From Eopsaltria australis (Eukaryota > Chordata > Aves > Passeriformes > Petroicidae), in NCBI GenBank assembly GCA_034509425.1, contig JAVTVJ010000503.1:1-64000 (forward strand): a stretch of 64,000 bases of DNA. The letters run 5' to 3'. The notes below the pieces were generated by a model. That model had not been told where the DNA came from and made no database searches. It saw nothing but the letters and a program-made list of their open reading frames with translations. The position numbers and the translations under genes are program-made. Below are positions 52,107-63,528 of the stretch, in pieces; the first letter of the stretch is position 1, and every line of letters begins with the position of its first letter.

Positions 52107-54850
52107 GAACTTTACACTGCTGTGTAGAGGGAAAATATATTATACATCTAAATAATGCATGTTTTCTCAGGATTTGAAACTTAGCTACAAGTTGTGAGGT
52201 AGCAGTGGAAAGCTACCGTCAGTGAATTGAATTAGGACTTACTATATAACAAGAGAGCACAGTCATGTCTATGTCACTATATTAGGAAAGTTATAACATT
52301 AACCCTCTGAAATTTTTCATATTATTTTAAATATTTTGAAATAAAGAAAAATTTTTGCACAAAATGATAATTTTTTTTTCTAGTAAAAAGATTTTTCTTT
52401 TTTTAAAGTTTCACCTTTTTATAAGGTGAAAATTGAATAAAGGTGGCATAATGAAAAATTAAGAGAGAAAGAGGAAGAGAAAGAGAGAGAGAGAAAAAGG
52501 GAAAGAAAGAAAGAAAGAAAAAAGAAAGAGAGAGAGAGAGAGAAAGAAAAAAAGAAAGAAAATAAAAGAGGGGGAAAAAAAGAACAAAGCTCCACTTAGC
52601 AATCTCAAATATTTTTGCATATTTAGGAGGAAAATGAAAGCTCAAAATACCATTAATAAATAAATTTTAGTTCTCATTTCTGATATAAAATGCACCACTT
52701 CTCCCAAACGCAGATTTTCTCTAGAATTTCATGGTTAAACATTTCCTAAAGAACAACATTTTGAGATGAACTTTTTTTTTTTAATTTGGTAATTTCAAAA
52801 AGCCTTTGGCACAGAAAAAATTGTTGATTGCCATTATTAGTGATAGTTCTGTTGTTACTTTTATTATTCTAACTAGTGTACATTTTAATATTCATGAAAA
52901 CCTCTTCTTTCTGGCAAAAGTCTTAGCGTTAAACAGATGACCTTTACATTTTTAATCATGTAATCGCATTCCTTGCTATTCTAAGATATGTGTATATTCA
53001 TTTGCTTTAGGAAGTGAAAGAGAAATAGCAAAATGGAAAATACTCTGCCTATGCTGTCCTTCTTGTCCAAACAGTGTGAATTTAAAGATCAAATTGAATG
53101 AATAACTATGAATAATTGAAGATTACAATCTTCACAATTATTCACAAAAATGACTGATTTTATTTTAATATTTCAGCAGTACGCACTTTCTTGTGACAGA
53201 GGAAAAATAGAATTTTAGATGGTAACACGAGGGAAAGGACAGGAAAGAAATAATTTATTGGTTTTACTTTTGCCTTCATGTAAAAAGCTGCCAAGTGGTC
53301 CTGTGCTGGGGCAGAGTCAGGACCAGCTCTAACTAACCTGTCCATTTCTGGAGAGGAAAAAGCCACATGTGTTTCCTTTTTACTGCTAAGGGCTGCTTTT
53401 CCCACGGCCAAGCAGGGAAGCAGACTGAAACCAAGGTGCTTCTTGGTCACTGGGAATACAGTGAAATTATACTAATAGCTTGAGATGAACTTTTCAAAAG
53501 TCCCACCTCCTCTTACAAAATGTAGCTTTCGGAAGCTTGTGATATGGATCTCACCTCTGACAGATGTCCACCTTGCAATGAGAGCACAAGAACGTCTTGG
53601 ACATGGGACAGACAGACTGCCTTTCATGCAATGATTCTTTTAGTATGAAATACAGAAGCATTCTTGGCCGTAGAAAACAGAATAAATGTGAAGTGTCCTG
53701 ACTACTTATACCATGAAGATGTACACTTTCTTGTAAGATCCCATAGGTGACTAAACCACACAGAGCTGAGGTTTCAGCAATTTCAGCTGGTCTCCAGCTT
53801 CTTGAATAAATAAATAACCAATTAGGCTATTACATAAAAAGCAGACACCTAAAAATGGTTTGGGGATCTTTGATTCTTTAGATGTGCATAAGATACACTG
53901 AGAGGTTGTTTATCAGATCAAAATCCTTAGGGGACTTTAGCAAAAAAACTACTTTGGCAAGATTAATCTAATCTATTTTATATGTCTACAGTTCAGACAG
54001 CCACTTGGGCACATCAAGGCTGTGATTCACCTTCTGATATAGACATTGAAAACAGACCAGTTGAATACTACAGCAAAAATACCTATTTCTTTCCATTGAT
54101 TCTGAAGAGATTATAAAATCACTCTCTTTATAAAGCATTCTTTCCACTGGTTTGCACAGACATAGATGTCTGAATATTAAAGATATCTAAACTGAGAGGA
54201 CATGAATTTTATCCCTACTTTGACCATGATCAGACAAGAGTCAAGTCCTGAGTTGCTCAGAATTGGAGCACCTGGTTTCAGACACTTTGATAAACAGTTT
54301 GAAGGGCCTTTTTCTTTTTAAAACAGATGAAGCACCCAGCTAGTAAATTTAAGCACCTCTAGGATTAGGCAACATCAAGTATGGTTTTCAGATCATAAAC
54401 TCAGGCCTTGGACAAAATGAAACTTTTTGCTTTCAGAAGGCAAACCTCTATGAGACTAAGCTCTGGATTCACATTTTCATGTAAATTAGGTTTTTCTTTG
54501 TTTAGAAGGTGTTTCTAAACTTCAGTACTAAACTCTCCACTCTGGCAAATTTGTCAAAATTTGGGTAATGCATTTGGCAACTCTCAGTTTATGTGCCTCT
54601 GAATGTACTTCTATTACAAGCAGGCCGAAATACGCACCCCTTTTTCAAGAAAAGACCTGGAAAGAATCTTGAATAAGATCATTTATGCATTGCAATGGGC
54701 CAACTAGCAATTTTTCAACCATATCCCTTTCACAGCAGTCAGAATTAAGTGGTGTTGTCATCTATAGCTCATAGGCAGAGCTTGCTAGAGGCCAATTTAT
54801 GACTTAATTTGGAAACAACAACTACATCCTCTGTTATTTTCATATCTGGC
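52107..54850. other. Intergenic, with a purine-rich patch at 52455-52580
   Basis: Unique AT-rich sequence; the patch consists of GAGA and AAAG runs. No gene seen. Confidence 0.55.
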
Positions 54851-56476
54851 TGTAGCGGTTTCCAGTTCGTCTATTTGAGTTTCTGGCCAAATGCCAGCAC
54901 ACTTACCAAAATTTACCTGATGTTTGCTGTGAGATGAGGATTAGGAGTAGGCAAAGCAGGCTCAAACTTTATAAAGTATAAAGAAACTTTATTACTATAC
55001 CTAAGACAAAGAGGAAAAAAACCCAAGAAAAACCAGAACAAACTCCTCAGACCACCCCTCCTCCCCCCACCTCTCCATTTCTTTCTCTCTGACAACACAC
55101 AAAAGACAACACTTTGACCACCAGTCAGTTTACTACCTCAGAAATAGCTCTTCTTCTAGTTCATTTAGGGAGAGAAGTCTCTTGTTTACACCATGGATTT
55201 TCTGTAAGAAAAATACAGTTTTTTATGGGTCTTCTGCCTCACCACCAGCTGCCGTCCGAAAGAAAGATCAGCTTAATGGTGGATCCCTCCCACACCAGTA
55301 GCCTTCCCACAGCCACTATGGTGGGTTATGAACAGTCCACAGGGTGCCTGTTTTAAGGATGCACAGTTCAATTGCAGCAACAAAGAAAATCCCTTCTTCT
55401 GTGCTGAGCAACACAGGTTCTCCTGACAACTCAAGTTCTCTGGCATTCCCCCCGGGACCAAGGCTCTGGGTCACAGCCTCTCCTCTCTCTTGGTTCCAGT
55501 TTCTCATCGGGTTGTACTTATTTCAACACTTACTTGTCTTTACCCAGGTATTTCAGTTCATTGGCTGCAATTAGAACCTCACATCCCCCTTTGGACTATG
55601 TCTTCATACATTACAGGGAATTTATTAGCTCAGTCCCCAACCATGGTTCTCCAAAAGAGTTTTCAGCTTCACTCTCAGAGCACTTCTCATACACCTCCCT
55701 CTAGGCATCGGTTCTGCTTTCCTCACTGACTATAAAGTCTCTATGCTGCATTTATGTAGATGTCCTCACTCGTTCCTCTTTCTCTGCAAGGAAGGATGGG
55801 TGTCTGTAAGTTTAGTCCAGGCATGGATAGAGTTAATCTCTCTCTCTCTCTCTCTCTGGCAGTGTGACAATCACGTGATTCCTGCCGGGCTGTTTGAAAA
55901 GGTCTGAGATTGATGGCAGAAGCTCTCAGAGTCTCTGTGGCCTGGCTCTGAGAAGCTGGCTTGGCCTGGTGGGGCCATCTGGGCCCGGGGTGACAGGGCA
56001 GGGCCTGGCCCGAGCTGGATGGAGTGCGGCCCGGTCTTTGTCTGGCCCAGAGCAGGGACCTGGCCCTGTCTCATGTAGGTGACATACCGGCTGAACTGTA
56101 TCTGCCGAAAATTCCATCTGGTTCCTCCCCCATGCCCAGCTGCAGCGGCACAGTCACCCTAAACCTCCCTTTCCCCTCTCCCTCCCTCCTTTGGAAGGGG
56201 GGGGTGGGGGGAGTGGGGCAGGTCCTTACCCGGGAGAGAGGCAGGGAGATGCTCCTCTCTACACAGCAGCAGGCCAAAAGAGGAAGAGGCTCAGAGGGTC
56301 TTTGCTTATATATGGTTCTTTCCTCGAAAGTGGATCAACTTTTTAATTGGATCACCTACAGATCAATCCTTAAAATTACCGAGCTACTGGCTCTCTCTCC
56401 CAGGAAGGAAGTTATATCCCCTCCTGCAGCATAGGTCACTTCCTAGATTTTGACCCCTCCTGACTAACCCAGGATA
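54851..56476 (-). repeat. Solo LTR D (1626 bp)
   Basis: Perfect 5-bp duplication CTGGC (54846-54850 and 56477-56481). Same family as A, B and C; on the minus strand it has TATATAAGC and AATAAAG in promoter order. It provides the intact reference for the A2 insertion site. Confidence 0.94.
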
Positions 56477-56481
56477 CTGGC

Positions 56482-57429
56482 AAAACAGATATGAAAAGAT
56501 CAGAAGACAGGCATAGATGTAACTCCAACTGATATTAGATTCTAAAGAGGCACATTGCAATTTTGTTCTTATATGCAGATAACACAAATAAGGCAGAATC
56601 ATTCATACTCTAATATCCTATATATAATTGACTGTGCCTTTGTATCTTGTTTCTTACTAATTTTCATTGTCTTGCATTTCAGGCTGTTCTGAATGCATCT
56701 CGTGAGACTTCAATAGATGATACTGAGCTGTGCCCCACACACTGACATTCTTTCTCATTGCCAGCCACAAGGTTGTATTAGCTTATTTCTGTCCTGAAAG
56801 ACACACAAAGCATTGCTTAGATTCTCACTGAGTTTGTAGCACCATGAATTCTACCTGCCAGAACTCCTGACCACATTTGATATCCCTGCCCTATGACACC
56901 TTTCCAGATAGTATGATTTAAAGTCCAGTGTTAAACATCTTCCACGACTGAGCCCCAAAACACCAGCTGCTTCCCCATAGGCTACTGACAGCAAAACTGC
57001 TGTCTGCTCCTTCTTTTAAAATACATTGGCTTGTGTTGATCATCTTCTAAAATTATTCCTTCTCAAGTTATTTGATCAATTACCTGTCTTACTGTTTACA
57101 ACTGCACTTCTGGTATTTGTGTTTAAGCAGAAGACCCCTTTCTCCTTCCAAATTAAACTTTCTATCATCAAGGATCATTTTATTTTAACCAGGGGATAAT
57201 TAAAACCGGGGATGATTAAAAGCTTAGAATTAGCATTACCTAATGACACTTAGCTGAACCCCTCTGGTTTATTTGTTCATTAAACCATTGGTGTCTTAGT
57301 CCTCAAGAGTAAAATAAAACATTTTCTATAACTAAATAGTGTAGTCATTAATATAAGTAAAGGTCTGTTCCTTGTGCTGGTGACCCTGGAAGCAGTATTT
57401 TATAAATAGAAAGCAAAATCAGCTACTGG
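56482..57429. other. Intergenic, no gene seen
   Basis: Unique AT-rich sequence between LTR D and the class-I provirus. Confidence 0.6.
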
Positions 57430-57857
57430 TGATGCCTTACAAAAGGCTGACCTGAAACAGAGGCTGGACAGAGTTAAGAGAATAAAAGAAGTATTTATTA
57501 AAACAAGGTACACTTTGGGCCATGCAAGAGTCTCTCAGAGACTACACCCAAAAATGGACCCCTAGCACGTGTTTTTGAGACAGATATACCTTTGGTTCAT
57601 CTGCATATCAGAAACCCATTGTCCAATTACAGTTTCGGGTCTTGAAGTCCCATCCCCAGCTGGTTCCCTTCTTCTCTTCGCTGCTGTCCATGGGTGTTTA
57701 CATTTTGGGCTTTTGGAAAAAACTGTATGTCCTTGAAACTCCAGCCCCGAGAGAAATTGTTTCGTCTAAATGACAGTAACAGAACACTAGATGACAATTT
57801 ATGGAGTTTTAGAGCAGTCTTGATGAAAAAAATAAGAGGTTAAAACCTAAGGCATCA
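57430..57857 (-). repeat. Class-I 3' LTR (428 bp)
   Basis: Minus strand TGATGCCTTAGG to TTGTAAGGCATCA, AATAAA at about 57498. Length equals 9875-10302, and I see about one difference. The next bases (GGTCATCGG on the other strand) are the genomic flank. Confidence 0.95.
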
Positions 57858-57872
57858 TTTCCCCCCTTTTAG
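57858..57872 (-). other. Class-I polypurine tract
   Basis: On the minus strand TAAAAGGGGGGAAA abuts the TG of the 3' LTR. Confidence 0.88.
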
Positions 57873-57965
57873 AGGCTTGACAAGGCTTCTACCTTGTCAA
57901 GTCTCTATTCTAAATATCTACTATATATTAATAATCTAGATTAATAATCTATTAATAATATACAC

Positions 57966-58049
57966 TTAATAACAGTAAATATTTAACAACAGTAGATATA
58001 GAAGAATTGTGACTATGATTACTATGAGCAGTTCTTTAAGCACTGAAGC
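57966..58049 (-). pseudogene. Possible env membrane-anchor remnant
   Basis: A short frame overlapping the end of pol encodes ELLIVIIVTILLYLLLLN and then a stop. Its position just before the polypurine tract and its strong hydrophobicity fit the anchor of a deleted env, but AT-rich sequence can give this by chance. Confidence 0.35.
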
Positions 58050-58054
58050 ATTAT

Positions 58055-61000
58055 TTAAATCACGCTCTCTTCTGCATCACTCTTTGTTTTCTCAGTTGTT
58101 TCAGGAGCAGAAGCTTTCTTGACTCTGGAGTAGTGGATCCAGGGTCCTTTGCCAGAGACTTTGACAGCAGTGAGGGTAGTCAGCAGGACTTGGAATGGTC
58201 CTTTCCACTTAGCTTGTAGAGGTTCATTGTCCCACCACTTGATATAACCCCAGTCTCCAGGTTGGAAAAGATGTGCAGGTGTGTCCAGTCCGATGGGTCT
58301 GGATAGCACGATGTAATTCTGGAGCTTCTGCAAAGTGGAACCTAAAGCCATTAGATATCTCTGTAAATCAAGTTTCCCTTTTATATGAATTTCCCCTGGA
58401 ATGTGTGGAATCTGGTATGGCCTACCATAAAGTATTTCATAGGGACTGATGTTATCCCTCCGCCTTGGCTGTATGCGGATCCTTAGTAAAGCTATAGGCA
58501 GGGCTTGAACCCATGTCATAGATGTTTCTTGACAAATTTTGCTAATTTGTGTTTTAAGGGTTCCATTCATACGTTCAACTTTACCACTCGCTTGGGGTCT
58601 ATAAGGTGTATGCAGATCCCAAGTAATTCCCAAAATCTGACTGATTTCTTTAATTACTGTGGCAACAAAGTGTGGTCCCCTATCCGATGACATTCCCAGG
58701 GGAACCCCGAACCTTGGAATTATATGATTGAGCAAAATCTTTACCACTTCTTTGGCTGTGTTAGTGCGACAAGGGTAAGCTTCGGGCCATCCACTAAAAG
58801 TGTCAACCAATACCAGTATGTACCGGTATCCCTCTCTACGTGGTAATTCAGCAAAATCTATTTGCCAGTAATCTCCAGGAAGATCCCCTGCTTTTGTTAC
58901 TCCTAACACAACTCTTTTCCTTGTATCAGGGTTGTTTTTGCAGCAAACTTCACATTTGCTTACTACTGTTTGTACAATTTCAGTCATTCTTCTTCCTATT
59001 ACTACCTTTTTTAGATGTTTTAGAAGGTTTTCAGTCCCAAAATGTGTGTTTTCATGTTCTCTCTGAGCTAGCTCTCGAAGAATCAGGGGTGGGACTACAA
59101 CTTGATTTGTTGGTGTGACAGCCCACCCACCTTCTGTGATCTCAGCCTTGAGAGATTTAATAAGCTTCTGATCTGCTTGATCATACTTTGGGATGATCCC
59201 TGATAAGTTAACTTCCTTTTTGGGAATTATTGCAAGGATACCTTTTTCTGCAACTCCTTTTGCCGCTTTGTCAGCAAAGCGATTTCCCAATTCTGGAGTG
59301 GTTTTCCCTTTCTGGTGACCCCTGCAGTGCATAATAGCTACTTCCGTGGGTTTTCTAACACTCTCCAAGAGGGCAAGTATTTGTTCAGCGTGTTTAATTT
59401 GATTACCTTGAGCGTTCAGCAGTCCTCTTTCTTTCCAGATGGCTCCATGGGCATGGACGACACCAAACGCATATTTAGAGTCGGTCCATATATTTACCTT
59501 CTTCCCTTCACTCAGGTCCAGGGCCCTTGTCAGTGCAATCAGCTCAGCTTTCTGTGATGACACATCTGCTGGCAGGGCCTTCGCCTCAATTACCTTGTCT
59601 TGAGTGGTCACTGCATAGCCTGTCATCCTTTTACCATTTCTCATAAAGCTGCTTCCGTCTGTAAAAAGCTCCCAGTCTGGATTGTCTAGGGGCACATCCT
59701 TCAGATCTGTTCGGCTGGAGTAGACCTCTTCTATTGTCTGCAAACAATCATGCTCAGGGACATTGTCAGTTAACGTGGAAGACAGAAACATGGCAGGATT
59801 AACAACAGAAGTTGTTTTTAAGGTGACATCATCTTGTTCTAGTAACAATGATTGATATTTAAGCATCCGGTTGCTGGACAGCCAATGTCCCCCCTTTTGC
59901 TCGAGCACAGCTGCTACAGCATGGGGTACATACACTACAATGTGCCGTCCAAGGGTGAGTTTTCGGGCCTCTTGGATCAAGACAACAGTAGCTGCCACGG
60001 CTTTCAAACACCCTGGCCACCCTTGGGCAACATTGTCTAGCTGTTTGGAAAAGTAAGCCACAGCTCTCCGTTGGTTCCCGAGGCGTTGAGCTAGTACCCC
60101 TAAAGCAACATTCAATCTTTCATAAGTAAACAGTTCAAAAGATTTAGTTAAGTCTGGCAATCCCAGTGCTGGAGCTGACATTAGGGAGTGTTTCAGCTGT
60201 TTAAAAGCTGCCCTTGTATTTTCTGTCCATATGATAATTCCATTTTCAGCTGCTTTTAATGCTCCATATAGGGGTTTTACCAGCAGTCCATAATTTGCTA
60301 TCCACAAACGACACCAACCTACCATTCCCAGGAAAGCTTGCATCTCCCTCACAGTGCGGGGCTCTGGGAGTTGACAGATGGCTTCTTTCCGTTCTTTGCT
60401 GAGCTGTCGATGTCCACGAAAGATCTCGAGCCCCAAGTAAATTACTGCTTCTTTGGCAATCTGTGCTTTGTCTTTAGAAACTCTGTACCCACTCAGTCCC
60501 AAAAAGTTTAATAAACTGATGGTAAATTTAATGCAGTCATCTCTGGTTTTAGCCGCAATCAGGATATCATCCACATATTGAAGAATAACTCCCTCTGGCT
60601 CTTGTCTTTTCCAGTCCTCTAGTTCCTTTGCTAGCTGATTTCCAAACACTGTGGGACTGTTTTTGTACCCCTGGGGCAAAACGGTCCAAGTAAGTTGGCT
60701 TTTCCTCCCTGTCTCAGGATTCTCCCACTCAAAAGCAAAAAGCTCTTGGCTGTTTTTATGCACAGGAATGCAGAAAAAGGCATCCTTCAGGTCTATTACA
60801 GTAAACCACCCTAATTCGTCTGTCAGTGCAGTCAAAAGGGTATATGGGTTTGCCACAACAGGGTGTATGTCTTCAGTAATTCTGTTAATTGCTCTCAGAT
60901 CTTGAACTAATCGATAGCTCTTACCATCTGCTTTCTTAATAGCAAGTATGGGGGTATTAAATCTGGACTCACATTGCACTAATAACCCATGGTGGAGGAA

Positions 61001-61576
61001 TTTTTCAATTATGGGTGCTAATCCTTTACGACTTTCTAATTTCAAAGGGTATTGTTTTTGCCTTACCGGTGTGGCTCCTGGTTTGAGAGTAATACTCACA
61101 GGCTCTGCTTGTTTGGATCTTCCTGGGATATCACTGGCCCATGCTATTTGATTGACAGCTTTTTCAACTTCAATGGGGATTTCACCACGTTTGTCCTGTA
61201 TGAAAAGTGCAGCAACTTCGACAAATTTAGATTCAGGAATTACAACTTGTATTCCCTTCCCCTTTTTGAATTTAATTTCTGCTTCTAATTTCTCTAGCAA
61301 ATCTCTCCCTAATAATGGTTTAGGGGAGTTAGGCATGTAAAGGAATTGATGAGTTACCCAGTGTTTGCCCAATTTGAATTTTAAAGGTTGGAAGAAAGGC
61401 CGTGTTTCGCTTACCCCTGTCGCCCCAACAACATGTACAGTGTTTTGACTCAGTTTCCCTTCCATGGTATTTAGTACGGAAAATGCTGCTCCAGTATCTA
61501 CCAAAAATTCGATGTTATCTGACCCCAGCTTAGCTATAACCAAAGGTTCTGCTGGGGAAGAAGCCTTCGGTTCCCA
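58055..61576 (-). CDS. pol: Class-I Pol: protease, reverse transcriptase, RNase H, integrase; fully open
   Basis: 1173 codons in the same frame as gag, after the UGA at 61577-61579. Numbering from the first Met (61543): protease DTG at 16-18 and LLGRD at 77-81; reverse transcriptase YVDD at 323-326; RNase H acidic residues Asp 629, Glu 667, Asp 688 and Asp 758. Integrase has zinc ligands His 830, His 834, Cys 864 and Cys 867, the triad Asp 896, Asp 954 and Glu 990 (35-residue spacing), and a C-terminal GPF-type domain (KWKGPFQVLL). YVDD, UGA fusion and the C-terminal domain are gammaretroviral features. All catalytic motifs are present and there is no stop. Env is missing, so it could at most act intracellularly or by complementation. 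Confidence 0.95.
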   Translation of the reverse strand, partial: WEPKASSPAEPLVIAKLGSDNIEFLVDTGAAFSVLNTMEGKLSQNTVHVVGATGVSETRPFFQPLKFKLGKHWVTHQFLYMPNSPKPLLGRDLLEKLEAEIKFKKGKGIQVVIPESKFVEVAALFIQDKRGEIPIEVEKAVNQIAWASDIPGRSKQAEPVSITLKPGATPVRQKQYPLKLESRKGLAPIIEKFLHHGLLVQCESRFNTPILAIKKADGKSYRLVQDLRAINRITEDIHPVVANPYTLLTALTDELGWFTVIDLKDAFFCIPVHKNSQELFAFEWENPETGRKSQLTWTVLPQGYKNSPTVFGNQLAKELEDWKRQEPEGVILQYVDDILIAAKTRDDCIKFTISLLNFLGLSGYRVSKDKAQIAKEAVIYLGLEIFRGHRQLSKERKEAICQLPEPRTVREMQAFLGMVGWCRLWIANYGLLVKPLYGALKAAENGIIIWTENTRAAFKQLKHSLMSAPALGLPDLTKSFELFTYERLNVALGVLAQRLGNQRRAVAYFSKQLDNVAQGWPGCLKAVAATVVLIQEARKLTLGRHIVVYVPHAVAAVLEQKGGHWLSSNRMLKYQSLLLEQDDVTLKTTSVVNPAMFLSSTLTDNVPEHDCLQTIEEVYSSRTDLKDVPLDNPDWELFTDGSSFMRNGKRMTGYAVTTQDKVIEAKALPADVSSQKAELIALTRALDLSEGKKVNIWTDSKYAFGVVHAHGAIWKERGLLNAQGNQIKHAEQILALLESVRKPTEVAIMHCRGHQKGKTTPELGNRFADKAAKGVAEKGILAIIPKKEVNLSGIIPKYDQADQKLIKSLKAEITEGGWAVTPTNQVVVPPLILRELAQREHENTHFGTENLLKHLKKVVIGRRMTEIVQTVVSKCEVCCKNNPDTRKRVVLGVTKAGDLPGDYWQIDFAELPRREGYRYILVLVDTFSGWPEAYPCRTNTAKEVVKILLNHIIPRFGVPLGMSSDRGPHFVATVIKEISQILGITWDLHTPYRPQASGKVERMNGTLKTQISKICQETSMTWVQALPIALLRIRIQPRRRDNISPYEILYGRPYQIPHIPGEIHIKGKLDLQRYLMALGSTLQKLQNYIVLSRPIGLDTPAHLFQPGDWGYIKWWDNEPLQAKWKGPFQVLLTTLTAVKVSGKGPWIHYSRVKKASAPETTEKTKSDAEESVI

Positions 61577-61579
61577 TCA
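61538..61579 (-). promoter_or_regulatory. gag-pol stop-codon readthrough signal
   Basis: UGA (61577-61579) is followed after four bases by a 9-bp stem with one G-U pair: minus-strand AACCGAAGG (61564-61572) with CCTTTGGTT (61538-61546), loop 17 nt. Gag and pol share the frame on both sides, as in gammaretroviral readthrough. Confidence 0.75.
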
Positions 61580-63202
61580 TTCTGAGCATGAACCCGAGCC
61601 TTGTTCGATCGGGAGCTGGGGAACTGGGGACTTTTGCTTCAACACGGGACAATCATTTTTCCAATGTCCCCACTTTTTACAATAGGCACACTGATCTTTG
61701 TCTGTAGGGGAAGTTTTTTTGGATGACTTTTCTTGGATTGTCTTTTTGCTAGGTTGCCGTCTAACTCCTTCATTTGAGCCCCTGTCTCGATATACTCTCC
61801 AGGCTACTTCTAGCATTCTATCTATGTCTCGAACCCCCTCTAACTTCTGTAGCTTCCTTCTTATATCATCTGCTGCTTGACCCATAAACAAGAGGACTAG
61901 GTGTGCTTTTCCATCAGCTGAATCAGGATCTAGACTTGTATATTTGATAGCAGTTTCTCTCAACCTATTAAAAAAATCAGTGGGTGATTCGTCATAGTTT
62001 TGCTGTACTGCGTAAAGCTTTGACCAATTTAGAGCTTTAGGGACCCCATGTTTTAACCCATATACTATGAGATTTTGATACCGTTTTAGTCTTGCCATCT
62101 GCTCTGGGATGTTTGGATCCCAGTTAGGATCACTTAAAGGATATATTTCAGCAACCGTACCTTGGATCGATCCATTCGCTATGCCTGATTCTAACGATGT
62201 TGTAATAGCATTATTAACCATTTGCCTTTCAGTGGGATCAAGCAATGTATCTAACATAGAGTTCAGATCTGTCCAGTCAGGGTTTTGTGTGCTAATAGCT
62301 CTATCCACTAGCTTGGCAACCTTATCTGGGTTTTCTTTATACTGTCCTACAGTGGTTTTCCACTGTTCCAACTCAATAAGGGAGTATGGAACCTTTACAT
62401 ATATTGGCCCTTGGTTGCCAACTGCTTGCCGTAATGGGGCTTGTAGAACTGGTTCTTCTCTTTTTTCCTTTTTTGATCTAGTACGTTTTGCCACAGGACT
62501 GCGTTCTCGTATGGCCCTTCGGGCTATCCTTCCCTTCCTTCGCCTGCTTAGGGCAGCTAAGATTTCATCTTCCTCTTCAGAAGAGCTATCAGAGGGAGAG
62601 CTATCCGATTGTGAATCAGCTGTGTTAAATTTACCTGGATCAGTTCTAATCTTAGGAATCGCAGCCCAAGATCTGCTGCGGCGTACAGCGCTTACGGCCG
62701 GGTCGCTTGCTTTGATGACGTCATCCCCTGAGCCAGCTCCTCGGCGCGCGACGTTGCTATGGCAGCTCACAGGCCTGAGAGCGGGAGGGGCTCGGCTCTC
62801 CCTGTAGGAGGTCCCCTCTCTGCCCTCTCGGTAGAAAGCTCTGCCCCTCAGCCCCACCTCCAGGGGTGGTGCCGTTGGCTGCACCCGCTGGCATTCCCCT
62901 CCCCCTGGCCCCTCCCACCAAGGCGCGCGCGGGGTTGCGAAGAAGGGGGAGGCCTCCTGAAAGCAGGGGCAAAGCGCAGGCGGCTCCGGCTCCCAAGGGG
63001 GAGGCGGCACAGGGGCCTGCATCTTCTTCGATCGGCAAAGGCAGTATTCTTCCTTCTTCACTGACAGGGATTCTGTGGAAGCTGCGACTCCCCTCTCCCC
63101 CTCCCCTGCCCCTGATTGGAACGGTGGCTGTAGAGGGGGCGGGGCCGGGGCGGTCGCGGCGTGCGCATGCGCAGAAGACGCGGGCACCGGCGGGGCAGAC
63201 AT
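61577..63202 (-). CDS. gag: Class-I Gag: proline-rich region, capsid and nucleocapsid
   Basis: 541 codons from the first Met, though the true N terminus lies upstream in other frames. It has an Ala/Pro-rich N-terminal part with a PTAP late-domain motif (residues 109-112) and then a Ser/Asp/Glu-rich and basic linker. Capsid has a major homology region near 400-416 (DESPTDFFNRLRE). One zinc knuckle CAYCKKWGHWKNDC lies at 505-518, the single-knuckle gammaretroviral type. It ends at the UGA readthrough codon. Confidence 0.9.
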   Translation of the reverse strand: MSAPPVPASSAHAHAATAPAPPPLQPPFQSGAGEGERGVAASTESLSVKKEEYCLCRSKKMQAPVPPPPWEPEPPALCPCFQEASPFFATPRAPWWEGPGGGECQRVQPTAPPLEVGLRGRAFYREGREGTSYRESRAPPALRPVSCHSNVARRGAGSGDDVIKASDPAVSAVRRSRSWAAIPKIRTDPGKFNTADSQSDSSPSDSSSEEEDEILAALSRRRKGRIARRAIRERSPVAKRTRSKKEKREEPVLQAPLRQAVGNQGPIYVKVPYSLIELEQWKTTVGQYKENPDKVAKLVDRAISTQNPDWTDLNSMLDTLLDPTERQMVNNAITTSLESGIANGSIQGTVAEIYPLSDPNWDPNIPEQMARLKRYQNLIVYGLKHGVPKALNWSKLYAVQQNYDESPTDFFNRLRETAIKYTSLDPDSADGKAHLVLLFMGQAADDIRRKLQKLEGVRDIDRMLEVAWRVYRDRGSNEGVRRQPSKKTIQEKSSKKTSPTDKDQCAYCKKWGHWKNDCPVLKQKSPVPQLPIEQGSGSCSE

Positions 63203-63528
63203 GGCGGGGGGAGCAGGGGCGGCCGGCGCCGCCGGCGCCGCCGCTGCTTGCGCACCCGGAACGGCCTGGGCCTGGGCTCCCCCCCCGCCGGGGCTAGAGC
63301 AGCCCCTGGGCCGGCCGCGGCTGGGCCCCCCCCCGGGGCCGGCGCTGGATTAGCTCTTAGTGCCGGTGCTACTAGATCTGACTCTGCTTCGTCTTTATTA
63401 CTGCACACCGGATTTAATATGGGCGGTTCCCCTTCACTCTTTTTCTCTTTTTTCCTTAAGAACAACACATACTGTGATTTAGGTTTCTGCAGCTGCTCAT
63501 CTTGTGCTATAACTAAAAAGAATCTCAA
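63203..63528 (-). pseudogene. gag: Class-I gag, middle segment in a third frame
   Basis: A frame covering the end of matrix and the start of the proline-rich region (KPKSQYVLFLRKKEKKS) is out of phase with both the matrix start and the main Gag frame. Together they imply two frame changes in a very GC-rich stretch; assembly error in homopolymers is a possible alternative. Confidence 0.6.

Noticed and set aside
62109..62807. 232-codon plus-strand open frame
   Set aside because: Antisense shadow of the class-I gag gene.
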